From NCBI RefSeq assembly GCF_000517085.1, contig NZ_KI912107.1:5267980-5331979 (forward strand): 64,000 bases of DNA, in the 5' to 3' direction. The stretch comes from Saccharicrinis fermentans DSM 9555 = JCM 21142. GTDB lineage: Bacteria; Bacteroidota; Bacteroidia; Bacteroidales; Marinilabiliaceae. Within the stretch, counting starts at the first letter, position 1; each line of letters starts with the position of its first letter. The translations under genes and the position numbers were made by a program. Shown one piece after another: positions 45,748 to 55,746 of the stretch. The notes beneath the pieces are model-generated. The model was not told the DNA's origin, ran no database searches, and saw only the letters and a list, made by a program, of their open reading frames with translations.

Positions 45748-47445
45748 GAATATTAAACTATCAATAAAACGACCGCAGGGCAGGCCAGAACAATAGCCCC
45801 GGGGCCGGCGTTGGCGAGAGAGCTTCAAGGGCGCACTCGAGGTGGTAGTGTGGCTGGCCTAGCGCGAAAGAAGAGTGTGCAGGATGGAATTGGAGCTCGG
45901 TGTGGGTTGATAGCGATCTATTGTTCTAGACTTTTTTGGTCCTTTTTGTGGCAATGACAAAAAGGACATGACGATAATTTTCAATCAATGAGTGATTCTC
46001 ATTTGAAAGCTCAACTATCAGGTTAACGAGCGCAGGGTTGGCCAGAACAATAGCCGTGGTCGGCGGCGAGAGCTGTAACCCGGAGAATGCATTAGAAAAT
46101 CTATTACGTCTTTAAATGGCTTCAAAAGAAGTCACTACGTTACTTTTCTTCAACTCACCATAGTAGTTGCTATGGCTCGTCTCAGAAAATTCTTCTTTTA
46201 TGGCCATTTAGTTGGCGAGTTGTCTAAATCGTTGTAGTTGGCGAGTTGGGAAGTTGTGTTTCTCAGATATTGGAAACCTACGTTTTAAATATAAATCCAG
46301 GTAGAACATAGAAGCTCTCAGTTATAAAAATCCGTATTTAAGCTTTCTCAATTAAAGGATATCTTCCATTTAAATAAGAAAGTTTCAATTTAAAAACCGC
46401 AGGGCAGGCCAGAACAATAGCCCCGGGGCCAGCGTTGGCGAGAGAGCTTCAAGGGCGCACTCGAGGTGGTAGTGTGGCTGGCCTAGCGCGAAAGAAGAGT
46501 GTGCAGGATGGAATTGGAGCTCGGTGCGGGTTGATAGCGATCTATTGTTCTAGACTTTTTTGGTCCTTTTTGTGGCAATGACAAAAAGGACATGACGATA
46601 ATTTTCAATCAATGAGTGATTTTCATTTGAAAGCTCAACTATCAGGTTAACGAGTGCAGGGTTGGCCAGAACAATAGCCGTGGTCGGCGGCGAGAGCTGT
46701 AACCCGGAAAATGCATTAGAACATCTATTACGTCTTTAAATGGCTTCAAAAGAAGTCACTACGTTACTTTTCTTCAACTCACCATAGTAGTTGCTATGGC
46801 TCGTCTCAGAAAATTCTTCTTTTATGGCCATTTAGTTGGCGAGTTGTCTAAATCGTTGTAGTTGGCGAGTTGGGAAGTTGTGTTTCTCAGATATTGGAAA
46901 CCTACGTTTTAAATATAAATCTAGGTAGAACATAGAAGCTCTCAGTTATAAAAACCCGTATTTAAGATTTCTCAATTAAAGGATATCTTCCATTTAAATA
47001 AGAAAGTTTCAATTTAAAAACCGCAGGGCAGGCCAGAACAATAGCCCCGGGGCCGGCGTTGGCGAGAGAGCTTCAAGGGCGCACTCGAGGAGGTAGTGTG
47101 GCTGGCCTAGCGCGAAAGAAGAGTGTGCAGGATGGAATTGGAGCTCGGTGCGGGTTGATAGCGATCTATTGTTCTAGACTTTTTTGGTCCTTTTTGTGGC
47201 AATGACAAAAAGGACATGACGATAATTTTCAATCAATGAGTGATTCTCATTTGAAAGCTCAACTATCAGGTTAACGAGCGCAGGGTTGGCCAGAACAATA
47301 GCCGTGGTCGGCGGCGAGAGCTGTAACCCGGAAAATGCATTAGAAAATCTATTACGTCTTTAAATGGCTTCAAAAGAAGTCACTACGTTACTTTTCTTCA
47401 ACTCACCATAGTAGTCGCTATGCCTCGTCTCAGAAAAGCCTTCTT
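45748..47445 (+). repeat. Three tandem copies of the long intergenic repeat
   Basis: Units start near 45773, 46397 and 47031 (periods of about 624 and 634 bp); the third is truncated near 47445. Each unit has two related halves, each with a GCAGGGxxGGCCAGAACAATAGCC core. The first half continues CCCGGGGCCGGCG and the second GTGGTCGGCGGCGAG. Each also has the hairpin at GTCCTTTTTGT/ACAAAAAGGAC (45939-45967 in unit 1), ATGCATTAGAAAATCTATT, CTTCAAAAGAAG, and CCATAGtagttgCTATGG. No frame is conserved. Units are nearly identical to each other, unlike the diverged set at 20041-21199. Confidence 0.85.
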
Positions 47446-47497
47446 TTTTGTAGTAACCATGATGCCGCAGAAAATGCAGCAATTATGTACTTACTAC
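47446..47497 (+). other. IS66 tnpC fragment
   Basis: ACCATGATGCCGCAGAAAATG onwards to TTATGTACTTACTAC matches the tnpC end of the IS66 copies (the segment coding for NHDAAENAAIMYSL). It joins the truncated long repeat on the left and a CRISPR-repeat piece on the right. Confidence 0.8.
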
Positions 47498-47516
47498 ACC
47501 ATACTGGAATTGAAAT
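47498..47516 (+). repeat. Orphan CRISPR-repeat fragment
   Basis: ACCATACTGGAATTGAAAT, the last 19 bases of the CRISPR repeat, with the same final C-to-T change as the terminal degenerate repeat. About 5 kb past the array end. Confidence 0.85.
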
Positions 47517-47600
47517 GTGGCATAATAGGGGAGAGGGAGTGGAAATATTTATACATACCTCTATAATTTAATATTCTCCTTAATGGTAGCAAATCGTTTT

Positions 47601-47623
47601 AGGGTTTTAAAACCTTGAGGGAC
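47601..47623 (+). repeat. Solitary REP-like palindrome
   Basis: GGTTTTAAAACC (12-bp palindrome) within AGGGTTTTAAAACCTTGAGG, like the block upstream of the RAYT gene at 28979. Confidence 0.4.
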
Positions 47624-47697
47624 TATGTGATTATATTGGTATAAAATAGCTATTGTCAATAGAAAATTTGTTATTTTGCAGTTAGTAATATTAATAA

Positions 47698-49872
47698 ATG
47701 AAGATACCCATGAGTGGTAAAAAGAAAACAAAAAAAAGAAGTAGGGGATTGAAGAAAAGTCAGATAGTAGGTCTTGTACAAGGCGTATTTACGAATAACC
47801 CTAAAAATACATATAACTACAAACAGATATCGGAGCTGCTGGGCCTAAAAAAAATGGTTTTGAAGCAAACAGTGGTGGAGGTTCTGTACGAATTATTGGA
47901 GAGTGGTTTTTTATCAGAAGTAAGCAAGGGAAAATTTAAGTTGTTGTCACGAGGTGCTTTTGTGGTGGGCAGGGTTGATGCTACCAGCACAGGTACTGCT
48001 TACATAGTGCCCCAGGACGGTATTGGAGATGATGTTTTTGTGAGTCAGCAAAACCTGCGAAATGCTTTAAATGGTGATTTGGTTAAGGTGCATACTTTTG
48101 CAAAACGCCGAAGGAAGTCCCTTGAGGGTGAAGTTGTTGAAGTCCTGGAGCGTAAACGGAATACCTTTGTGGGACGAGTGGAGATATCAAAGAGCTTTGC
48201 TTTTCTGGTAACAGATAAAAAAGTCATGTTCAAGGATTTGTTTATCCCAATGGCTAAATTGAATGGTGCAGAGAATGGCCAGTTGGCTGTGGGTCGGATA
48301 ACCGATTGGGATGATTATACGAAGAATCCTTTTGGTGAGATTGTGGATGTGCTGGGTGATGCTGGAGAGAACAATGCCGAAATACATGCTATCCTGGCCG
48401 AATTTGATTTGCCATATGAATATCCGGAAAAAGTAATAGAAGCTGCTGAGAAAATAGGTGATAAGATTAGTGAAGAAGAGATAAAAAAGCGACGCGACTT
48501 CAGAAAAGTGACCACCTTTACCATTGATCCTAAAGATGCCAAGGACTTTGATGACGCGCTATCCATACAAAAATTGGATAATGGAAATTGGGAGGTGGGC
48601 GTACATATTGCCGATGTAACGCATTACGTAAAACCCAAGACTATTATCGATAAAGAAGGTTATGAGCGTGCTACCTCTGTTTATTTGGTTGATAGAGTTG
48701 TGCCGATGTTGCCAGAGAGACTTAGTAATGGGGTGTGCTCTTTACGACCCCATGAAGAAAAATTGTGTTTCTCAGTCGTGTTTGAATTGGACGACAATGC
48801 GAATTTGGTGGATACCTGGTATGGCAAAACCATTATCTATAGCGATAGGCGTTTTACCTATGAAGAGGCCCAGTCCATTATTGAAACAGGTAGCGGTGAC
48901 TTTAAAAATGAGGTATTGACATTGGATCGCTTGGCTAAAGAACTCAGAAAACAACGTTTTGCCCATGGAGCCATATCCTTTGAGCGTGTGGAAGTGAAAT
49001 TTGATATCGATGAAAAAGGGCATCCGGTGAGTGTCTTTTTTAAAGAGTCGAAAGATGCCAATAAGTTGATAGAGGAATTTATGTTATTGGCCAATAAGCG
49101 AGTGGCTGAATTTATTGGTAAAAATGAAATATCTAGTGGTCGCGGAACTAAGGCCAAGACCTTTGTTTACAGAGTACATAATAATCCGGATCCGGATAAG
49201 TTTGAGAACTTTGCGCGCTTTGTGCGTAAATTTGGTTACGAGGCCATGCCTATGGGAGAGGAGCGAATCAGTAGTTCTATCAATCGACTGTTAAAGGAGG
49301 TAGAAGGAAAGAAAGAACAAAATATTATTGAAACCTTGGCCATACGAACCATGGCTAAAGCTACCTATTCTACCCATAATGTAGGTCACTATGGTCTTGC
49401 TTTTAAACACTATTCGCACTTTACTTCTCCCATACGTCGTTATCCCGATATGATGGTTCATCGTCTATTGGAATCCTATTTAGAAGGTGGTCGTTCGGCT
49501 AATATTGAAAAAATAGAAGACCAATGTAAACATTGCTCTAAGATGGAAATGACGGCTGCAGAAGCAGAAAGAGCTTCCATTAAACTAAAACAAGTAGAGT
49601 TTATGAAAGAGCATGTAGGGGGCGAATTTACGGGTGTTATATCCGGCGTTACCGAATGGGGATTCTACGTGGAATTGGATGATAATAAATGTGAGGGAAT
49701 GGTTTCTATACGTAATTTGGGTGATGACTTTTATCGCTTTGATGAAGAAAATTACTGTATCGTAGGTCGAAGATATAAGAAAAAATACCAACTGGGTGAT
49801 CCGGTTACTATACTTGTAGCCAAGGCCAATCTAATCAAGAAACAATTGGATTTTGAGTTGGTGTCTGACTAG
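47698..49872 (+). CDS. rnr: Ribonuclease R
   Basis: 3'-5' processive exoribonuclease for structured RNA, mRNA decay and ribosome quality control. Lysine-rich N-terminus, a winged-helix region, two cold-shock domains (about 80-230, VGRVDATSTGTAYIVPQDG), then the RNB catalytic domain with FTIDPKDAKDFDDALSI (the metal-binding Asp cluster near residue 280). The C-terminal S1 domain is GEFTGVISGVTEWGFYVELDD. 724 residues is of normal length. ATG at 47710 is an alternative start. First housekeeping gene after the mobile region. Confidence 0.94.
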   Translation: MKIPMSGKKKTKKRSRGLKKSQIVGLVQGVFTNNPKNTYNYKQISELLGLKKMVLKQTVVEVLYELLESGFLSEVSKGKFKLLSRGAFVVGRVDATSTGTAYIVPQDGIGDDVFVSQQNLRNALNGDLVKVHTFAKRRRKSLEGEVVEVLERKRNTFVGRVEISKSFAFLVTDKKVMFKDLFIPMAKLNGAENGQLAVGRITDWDDYTKNPFGEIVDVLGDAGENNAEIHAILAEFDLPYEYPEKVIEAAEKIGDKISEEEIKKRRDFRKVTTFTIDPKDAKDFDDALSIQKLDNGNWEVGVHIADVTHYVKPKTIIDKEGYERATSVYLVDRVVPMLPERLSNGVCSLRPHEEKLCFSVVFELDDNANLVDTWYGKTIIYSDRRFTYEEAQSIIETGSGDFKNEVLTLDRLAKELRKQRFAHGAISFERVEVKFDIDEKGHPVSVFFKESKDANKLIEEFMLLANKRVAEFIGKNEISSGRGTKAKTFVYRVHNNPDPDKFENFARFVRKFGYEAMPMGEERISSSINRLLKEVEGKKEQNIIETLAIRTMAKATYSTHNVGHYGLAFKHYSHFTSPIRRYPDMMVHRLLESYLEGGRSANIEKIEDQCKHCSKMEMTAAEAERASIKLKQVEFMKEHVGGEFTGVISGVTEWGFYVELDDNKCEGMVSIRNLGDDFYRFDEENYCIVGRRYKKKYQLGDPVTILVAKANLIKKQLDFELVSD

Positions 49873-49912
49873 TAAATAGCACCTGATTGTGACTTGCTTT
49901 ATTCCCATTTAG

Positions 49913-50070
49913 TCTTTGCAAGAATACTCCAAACACTGCGTTATTCTCATTTTTGAAACAGTCATTTACAAACAGTAAACTGCTTAGTTTCAAAAATATA
50001 GAAAGCCTTGTCTTTGAAACTTTTTGTCAAAGACAGAAAAGACGGTTGTTTTCTTGCAGCCACTATTTAT
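49913..50070 (+). repeat. Dispersed intergenic repeat, copy 2
   Basis: Aligns with the reverse complement of 13461-13616. Shared blocks are CTCCAAACACT, TCTCATTTTTGAAACAGTC-like, CCTTGTCTTTGAA and TCAAAGACAGAAAA. Confidence 0.65.
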
Positions 50071-50277
50071 TATGCGCTATTTACCTTTTGCAAACAGTAC
50101 GCAATTGTACATAGCCGTATTTTTATTGAAATATGGAGTGGTTTTACCAGGATATTCATGATCGAACAATTGACTTTTTATGTCAAATACCATAAGCCAC
50201 CTTATTTTATTGACTTATTTCTTCGAACAAAATGTTCAACTAAATATTAGGGCGATGTATATTCAGAGGTGAAAGTC

Positions 50278-50308
50278 TTTTAATTGCCATTGTAATTTCG
50301 TATATTTG
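50278..50308 (+). promoter_or_regulatory. Promoter of the TetR gene
   Basis: TATATTTG at 50301-50308 is an exact -7 box. TTTT(A) about 19 bases upstream is a weak -33. A start site near 50315 would lie inside the longer frame and so favours ATG 50339 as the gene start. Confidence 0.45.
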
Positions 50309-50338
50309 TATATAAACGTAAAAATCCCGATATGCCGT

Positions 50339-50938
50339 ATGACAACTGAAAGCCTTAATTACAATGAATCTGTACGTGTTTCCATATTGGAAGCTGCGCA
50401 GAGCTTGTTTGCCAAATTTGGCTACAAGAAAACCACGATGGAAGATATTGCTCTTGAACTCCATAAGGGAAAGAGTTCTTTGTATTATTATTTTAAGAAC
50501 AAAGAAGAGATATTTCAAGCGGTTATAGACAAGGAACAAGGAGAGTTGATCTCTAAGCTGAAGGTTGTTGTGGAATCAGACAAGAATCCGCAAGAAAAGC
50601 TAAATGATTATGTGCTCACCAGAATGAAAACCATCAGTGAGCAAAATAATTATTTTAAGGCCCTTACCGATGAGAGATTTGGGGGGATTGAATTTGTTAA
50701 AACAGTGAAGGAAACCACCGAGAAAGCAGAAGTTGAAATGATAGAGCTGATCATCAATGAAGGTATTGCTGATGGTTCGTTCCATATGAAAAATGTTCAT
50801 ATGGGTGCTATGGCCATTGCCTTGGCTTTAAAGGGTGTTGAAATACCTATGTTTAAGGCAGCCAATAAATATGAAGATATGGTTGAGCAAGTTCAAAATA
50901 TACTTAATATTTTGTTTTTTGGGTTAATAAAACGGTAA
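50339..50938 (+). CDS. TetR-family transcriptional regulator
   Basis: 199 residues from ATG 50339. A frame opening at 50306 would begin inside the promoter. N-terminal HTH: SILEAAQSLFAKFGYKKTTMEDIALELHKGKSSLYYYFKNKEEIF, the usual TetR recognition helix. The C-terminal ligand domain is diverged. The target cannot be inferred; no efflux gene is adjacent. A hairpin follows the stop. Confidence 0.88.
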   Translation: MTTESLNYNESVRVSILEAAQSLFAKFGYKKTTMEDIALELHKGKSSLYYYFKNKEEIFQAVIDKEQGELISKLKVVVESDKNPQEKLNDYVLTRMKTISEQNNYFKALTDERFGGIEFVKTVKETTEKAEVEMIELIINEGIADGSFHMKNVHMGAMAIALALKGVEIPMFKAANKYEDMVEQVQNILNILFFGLIKR

Positions 50939-50961
50939 AATATCATTGTAAATTAAGAAAT

Positions 50962-50983
50962 AAGGCCGTAATTTACGGCCTTT
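50962..50983 (+). terminator. Hairpin between tetR and metA
   Basis: AAGGCCGT/ACGGCCTT arms around AATTT, then TTG. The T run is short, so it is a weak terminator or an attenuator in front of metA. Confidence 0.55.
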
Positions 50984-51002
50984 GTTGCTAAAAAAAATTA
51001 AT

Positions 51003-51920
51003 ATGCCTATAAAAATCCCGGATAAATTACCTGCACGTAATGTGTTGGAAAGTGAAAATGTTTTTGTGATGGATGAATCGCGCGCATGTCAGCAGGATAT
51101 TCGTCCATTAAAAATTGTCGTTTTTAACCTGATGCCCTTAAAGATTACCACAGAGGCACAGATTATGCGGGTATTATCCAACACACCTTTGCAGGTGGAA
51201 GTGGATCTATTGATGACAAGTACACATGCTCCAAAGTCTACTCCCAAAGAACATTTGCTTAATTTTTATAAGACCTTTGAGGAGGTGAAAGGAGACAAAT
51301 ATGATGGTATGATTGTTACCGGTGCACCTGTTGAACATCTGGAGTTTGATGAGGTTACCTATTGGGAGGAGTTGAAAGAGATAATGGAGTGGAGTAGACG
51401 AAATGTAACCAGTACTCTCCATATTTGCTGGGGTGCCCAGGCTGGCTTATATTATCATTATGGGGTTCCTAAGTACCAACTTAGCGAAAAGCTCTTTGGT
51501 GTCTTTGAACATAGGGTCATTGATAAAAAGGAGCCACTGATGAGAGGTTTTGATGATGTTTTTTATGCACCACACTCCCGTTTCACAGGTGTCAGGGCTA
51601 AGGATATAGATAAAATACAGGGTATCAAAATTCTGGCAGAGTCAGACGAAGCTGGTGTTCATATTGTGGCTTCACCCGACAAACGATTGATTTTTGTTAC
51701 CGGTCATGCAGAGTACGATCCTTTTACATTGCGTGAGGAATATTTTAGAGACCTGGAAAAGGGAGATAATATTTCTATCCCGAAAAACTATTTTCCCAAT
51801 GATGATACAGCCAACGATCCTATTGTTCGTTGGAGGAGCCATGCCAGCTTGATGTTTACAAACTGGTTGAACTATTACGTTTATCAGGAAACCCCTTATA
51901 AACTGGACGAAATAAATTAG
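51003..51920 (+). CDS. metA: Homoserine O-acyltransferase MetA
   Basis: Acylates homoserine in methionine synthesis. From ATG 51003 it has 305 residues; the longer frame (50982) would overlap a hairpin. The nucleophile Cys142 is in HICWGAQAG. His235 and Glu237 of the catalytic set are in VTGHAEYDP, at the same numbers as in E. coli MetA. Whether it uses succinyl- or acetyl-CoA cannot be told by eye (the residue at 111 is Glu, the context GAPVEHLEF, which in studied MetA proteins tracks with acetyl preference when it is Glu and succinyl when it is Gly). Single gene. Confidence 0.92.
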   Translation: MPIKIPDKLPARNVLESENVFVMDESRACQQDIRPLKIVVFNLMPLKITTEAQIMRVLSNTPLQVEVDLLMTSTHAPKSTPKEHLLNFYKTFEEVKGDKYDGMIVTGAPVEHLEFDEVTYWEELKEIMEWSRRNVTSTLHICWGAQAGLYYHYGVPKYQLSEKLFGVFEHRVIDKKEPLMRGFDDVFYAPHSRFTGVRAKDIDKIQGIKILAESDEAGVHIVASPDKRLIFVTGHAEYDPFTLREEYFRDLEKGDNISIPKNYFPNDDTANDPIVRWRSHASLMFTNWLNYYVYQETPYKLDEIN

Positions 51921-52033
51921 TCGTGGACTTGTAGTAGCTAGTTAGTAGCGAAATAGTAAACCATGACATTTACCATGAATTGCAATAGTATTTTGTTTTA
52001 ATTTTGATACTCATAATTTAAAAAAGCAGACAA

Positions 52034-52411
52034 ATGAATGTTCCCGAGAATTTAAAGTATACAAAAGATCATGAATGGGTTTTAATTGAAGGCGATAAAG
52101 CAACTGTTGGTATCACAGATTTTGCACAAGGTGAACTGGGTGACATTGTTTTTATCGAAATAGAAACCGAAGGTGAAGACTTGGATAAAGAAGAGGTTTT
52201 TGGTACCATTGAGGCAGTAAAAACCGTTTCTGATCTTTACATGCCTGTTAAGGGTAAGGTGCTTGAAGTGAATCCTGCATTGGAGGATCAGCCTGAATTA
52301 GTAAATAAGGCACCTTATGAAGGTGGTTGGATGGTTAAAATTCAAGCTGAGGATGCAGCTGATTTTGATCAGCTATTATCAGCAGAGCAATACAAGGAAT
52401 TGATTGGGTAG
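52034..52411 (+). CDS. gcvH: Glycine cleavage system H protein
   Basis: 125 residues. Carries the methylamine group on a lipoyl lysine, Lys63 in [22 protein letters not shown] at the N-terminus and GGWMVKIQ near the C-terminus are conserved. Works with GcvP and GcvT, which are not in the window. A TAATTTTG box lies at 51999-52006. Confidence 0.95.
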   Translation: MNVPENLKYTKDHEWVLIEGDKATVGITDFAQGELGDIVFIEIETEGEDLDKEEVFGTIEAVKTVSDLYMPVKGKVLEVNPALEDQPELVNKAPYEGGWMVKIQAEDAADFDQLLSAEQYKELIG

Positions 52412-52440
52412 TTATACCACCTAATATAATCGCATATACT

Positions 52441-52468
52441 AACCCGGGGATTTTCTTCGGGTTTTTTA
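52441..52468 (+). terminator. Terminator after gcvH
   Basis: AACCCG/CGGGTT hairpin followed by six T residues. Confidence 0.75.
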
Positions 52469-52510
52469 TTGCCCTATTGTTAAGGTGGAGGCATATTCGA
52501 AATTAAGGGC

Positions 52511-52545
52511 AAAAAAAATCCCTGTTCAATAAAATGAACAGGGAT
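52511..52545 (-). terminator. Terminator after infB
   Basis: On the minus strand, ATCCCTGTTCA/TGAACAGGGAT hairpin followed by a run of T. Confidence 0.9.
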
Positions 52546-52571
52546 GCTATATAAAGAATTTTTATTTCAGC

Positions 52572-55500
52572 TTATAGTTTTCTTGAAACCTCAACTTCTT
52601 CAAATGCTTCAATAAGGTCGCCTTCTTTAATGTCATTGTAGTTGGTGATACTTACACCACACTCATAACCAGAAGCTACTTCTTTCACGTCGTCTTTAAA
52701 GCGTTTCAAGGCAGCCAAATCACCGGTATAGATAACGATACCATCTCTGATCAAGCGGACTTTTGAATTGCGCTTGATTTTACCCTCTTTCACCATACAT
52801 CCGGCAATGGTACCCACTTTGGTGATTTTAAATGTTTCACGTACTTCAAGTGTAGAAGTAACTTGCTCCTTAATTTCCGGAGAAAGCATTCCTTCCATTG
52901 CCCCTTTAAGCTCCTCAATGGCATCGTAGATGATTGAGTACAGTCGTATGTCGATTTCTTCTTTCTCGGCTATCTTACGAGCTGCCATAGATGGGCGCAC
53001 TTGGAAACCAATGACCAAGGCGTTGGAAGCTGTGGCAAGCATGATGTCCGATTCTGAGATTTGCCCCACGGCTTTGTGAATTACATTTACTTGTATTTCG
53101 TCGGTGGATAGCTTGATCAGGGAATCAGAAAGAGCCTCAATGGATCCATCCACATCACCTTTCACAATCACGTTCAGTTCTTGGAAGTTACCAATGGCAA
53201 TACGACGACCTATTTCGTCTAGTGTAATATGCTTTTTGGTTCTCATGCCCTGTTCGCGTTGCAACTGAGTACGTTTGTTAGTGATTTCTTTGGCTTCACG
53301 TTCACTTTCCATCACATTAAACTTCTCACCTGCTTGTGCAGCTCCATTCAGACCCAGCATTAAAACAGGTTCCGAAGGCCCGGCAGATTTAATCCTTTGG
53401 TTACGTTCGTTGAACATAGCCTTCACGTGTCCCATATAGCTTCCAGCCAATATGATATCACCAATATGTAAGGTACCTGATTGTACCAGCACTGTGGTCA
53501 CATAACCACGACCTTTATCTAATGATGATTCAATAACTGAACCAACAGCTCTTTTGTCTTTGACAGCTTTCAGCTCCAGTAGATCAGCTTCTAGCAATAC
53601 CTTTTCCAACAGCTCTTCGATGTTAACACCATTTTTGGCTGAGATCTCCTGACACTGGTACTTACCACCCCAGTCTTCCACCAGGTAGTTCATATTGGCA
53701 AGTTCTTCTTTGATCCTATCCGGATTGGCGCCCGGTTTATCAATTTTGTTGATGGCAAACACGATGGGTACACCAGCTGCTGAAGCGTGGTTAATGGCCT
53801 CAACGGTTTGGGGCATCACATTATCGTCTGCTGCGACTATAATAATAGCGATATCAGTAACCTGTGCACCACGAGCACGCATGGCGGTAAAGGCTTCGTG
53901 ACCCGGAGTATCCAAGAAGGTTATTTTTCTACCTGAATCCAATGACACAGAGTATGCACCAATATGCTGGGTAATCCCCCCAGCTTCACCTTGAATAACG
54001 TTGGCTTTACGAATATGGTCAAGCAAAGAAGTCTTACCGTGGTCAACGTGTCCCATTACTGTTACGATAGGAGAACGCTCTTCCAACATTGTTTCATCTT
54101 CTTCCTCTTCCTCTTCAATGGCTGCTGCCACCTCAACACTGATGAATTCTACCGTATGGTCAAATTCCTCCGCTACCAAGGAGATGGTTTCAGCGTCCAA
54201 ACGCTGGTTGATTGATACAAACAAACCAAGACTCATACAGGAGGCAATAATTTGATTTACCTGTACATCCATCATGGAAGCCAATTCGGCAACCGTAACA
54301 AACTCAGTAACCTGTATAATATTCTTTTCTTGGTGTGCCAATTCTGCTTCGGCCATTTGTTTTTGGCTTACAGCATCACGCTTATCTCTTCTGTGTCGAG
54401 AAGCTTTTGACTTACCTTTATTGGCCGTTAACCTAGCCAATGTGTCTTTGATTTGCTTTTGTACGTCTTGTTCGCTAATCTCAGCTTTAACCGGACGGCG
54501 GTGGGCTGGTTTGCCTCTGCGAGGTCCTTTGTTATTCTGACTGCGATTATCTTGTGTACGCTGGCCGGCAGGACCACGGTTAGGTCTGTTTCCACTTTGT
54601 CCACCTTGACCACTCTGGCCACCTTGTCCTTGTGTACGTTGACCTTGCGATCTTTGTCCTCCCTGCTGGTTCGACTTTTCATTGATATTAACGCGTTCTT
54701 TATCCTTGCGGATTCTTTTGCGTTTTTTCTTTTTCTTGTCGGCGTTATGATCCGATTTTGTGGGCGTTGTTGGCAGTACAATCTTTCCAACCACTGTTGG
54801 ACCCGAAAGTTTTTTTACCTGAGTAGGTTTAAATACTGAATCATCTTCAGTAGATTCTTTTTTGCCAGGTTCAGCCTTTGTTTCAGTATTAGCCACCTTT
54901 TCTTTTGTTGGTTTATTTTCTGTTGGTGTTTTCGCTTCCACCTTTGTTTCAGGTTTTGGCTTTTGTTCAGCAACAGTGTTTTTCGCTTTCACTTCTTTAG
55001 TGGGTTCAGTTTTAGCGGTTTTGTTTTTTTCTGGTTGAGATGCCGGCGTTTTTTTAGGCTTTTTGAGAGAATCGATATCGATTTTTCCTACCACCTTAGG
55101 TTCCTCAATATTTTGTTTGGCAGTTGGTATATGAGGAGCTTCTACCGGTTTCTTCTCTTCCTTTTTGGGTTCAGCAGTTTTTTCCTGAACAGGCTTTTCT
55201 GCTATTTTATTTGGTGCTGCAGCAGCATGAGTTTCCTTGGGAGTCTCTTTGGGAGCTTCCACTTTTTTAGGTTCCTCTTGTTTTTTCTCGGCGGCAGGCT
55301 TTTTCTTGCTAAATTGATTTAAGTCAATTTTGCCTAATACCTTAGGTTCCTCCGTCTTGGGAGTCTCTGTTTTTTCTACAACAGCCTCTTTCTTAGCCTT
55401 AGCAGGTTCTTGTTTGGGAGCCAGGTCTTTTCTCACATCTTCAATGGAGATGGTCTCCTTTTGAGGTTTTTGCTTGCTAAGAGCCTCTGATCTCTTACGC

Positions 55501-55679
55501 ACATTAAGGTCGGTGTTATATTCGTTTTGAATATGGTTGTACATTTCATCCGACACCTTAGTGTTAGGGTTCGTTTCAACATCGAAACCTTTTTTATGTA
55601 GAAATTCCACTATCGTGTGAATTCCTACATTAAATTCTCGAGCTACTTTACTTAGTCTATTTGTTTTACCAACTGCCAT
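52572..55679 (-). CDS. infB: Translation initiation factor IF-2
   Basis: 1,035 residues. A small IF2_N domain at the start ([20 protein letters not shown]), a very long Lys/Pro/Glu-rich linker (about 75-400), a second IF2_N domain (about 455-510), then the GTPase: [14 protein letters not shown] (G1), [11 protein letters not shown] (G3), and [11 protein letters not shown] (G4). C-terminal domains follow (about 710-1035). It places initiator tRNA on the ribosome, a useful link to the two tRNA-fMet genes here. Third gene of rimP-nusA-infB, 67 bases after nusA. Confidence 0.97.
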   Translation of the reverse strand: MAVGKTNRLSKVAREFNVGIHTIVEFLHKKGFDVETNPNTKVSDEMYNHIQNEYNTDLNVRKRSEALSKQKPQKETISIEDVRKDLAPKQEPAKAKKEAVVEKTETPKTEEPKVLGKIDLNQFSKKKPAAEKKQEEPKKVEAPKETPKETHAAAAPNKIAEKPVQEKTAEPKKEEKKPVEAPHIPTAKQNIEEPKVVGKIDIDSLKKPKKTPASQPEKNKTAKTEPTKEVKAKNTVAEQKPKPETKVEAKTPTENKPTKEKVANTETKAEPGKKESTEDDSVFKPTQVKKLSGPTVVGKIVLPTTPTKSDHNADKKKKKRKRIRKDKERVNINEKSNQQGGQRSQGQRTQGQGGQSGQGGQSGNRPNRGPAGQRTQDNRSQNNKGPRRGKPAHRRPVKAEISEQDVQKQIKDTLARLTANKGKSKASRHRRDKRDAVSQKQMAEAELAHQEKNIIQVTEFVTVAELASMMDVQVNQIIASCMSLGLFVSINQRLDAETISLVAEEFDHTVEFISVEVAAAIEEEEEEDETMLEERSPIVTVMGHVDHGKTSLLDHIRKANVIQGEAGGITQHIGAYSVSLDSGRKITFLDTPGHEAFTAMRARGAQVTDIAIIIVAADDNVMPQTVEAINHASAAGVPIVFAINKIDKPGANPDRIKEELANMNYLVEDWGGKYQCQEISAKNGVNIEELLEKVLLEADLLELKAVKDKRAVGSVIESSLDKGRGYVTTVLVQSGTLHIGDIILAGSYMGHVKAMFNERNQRIKSAGPSEPVLMLGLNGAAQAGEKFNVMESEREAKEITNKRTQLQREQGMRTKKHITLDEIGRRIAIGNFQELNVIVKGDVDGSIEALSDSLIKLSTDEIQVNVIHKAVGQISESDIMLATASNALVIGFQVRPSMAARKIAEKEEIDIRLYSIIYDAIEELKGAMEGMLSPEIKEQVTSTLEVRETFKITKVGTIAGCMVKEGKIKRNSKVRLIRDGIVIYTGDLAALKRFKDDVKEVASGYECGVSITNYNDIKEGDLIEAFEEVEVSRKL

Positions 55680-55746
55680 ATTGGGAATTAATGATTTTCT
55701 CTAAAATTAGTTACATAAACTATTGATATCCGCAAAAATAATACAT

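Larger units (their letters stand above)
49873..50338. other. Intergenic region with dispersed repeat copy 2
   Basis: No credible gene. Positions 49913-50070 are the second copy of the dispersed repeat described at 13461. A short frame at 50008-50250 overlaps it and shows no family. The TetR promoter lies at its right end. Confidence 0.5.

Noticed and set aside
50939-51002. SAM riboswitch ahead of metA
   Set aside because: Only about 60 bases are available, mostly one simple hairpin. No SAM aptamer core is visible.
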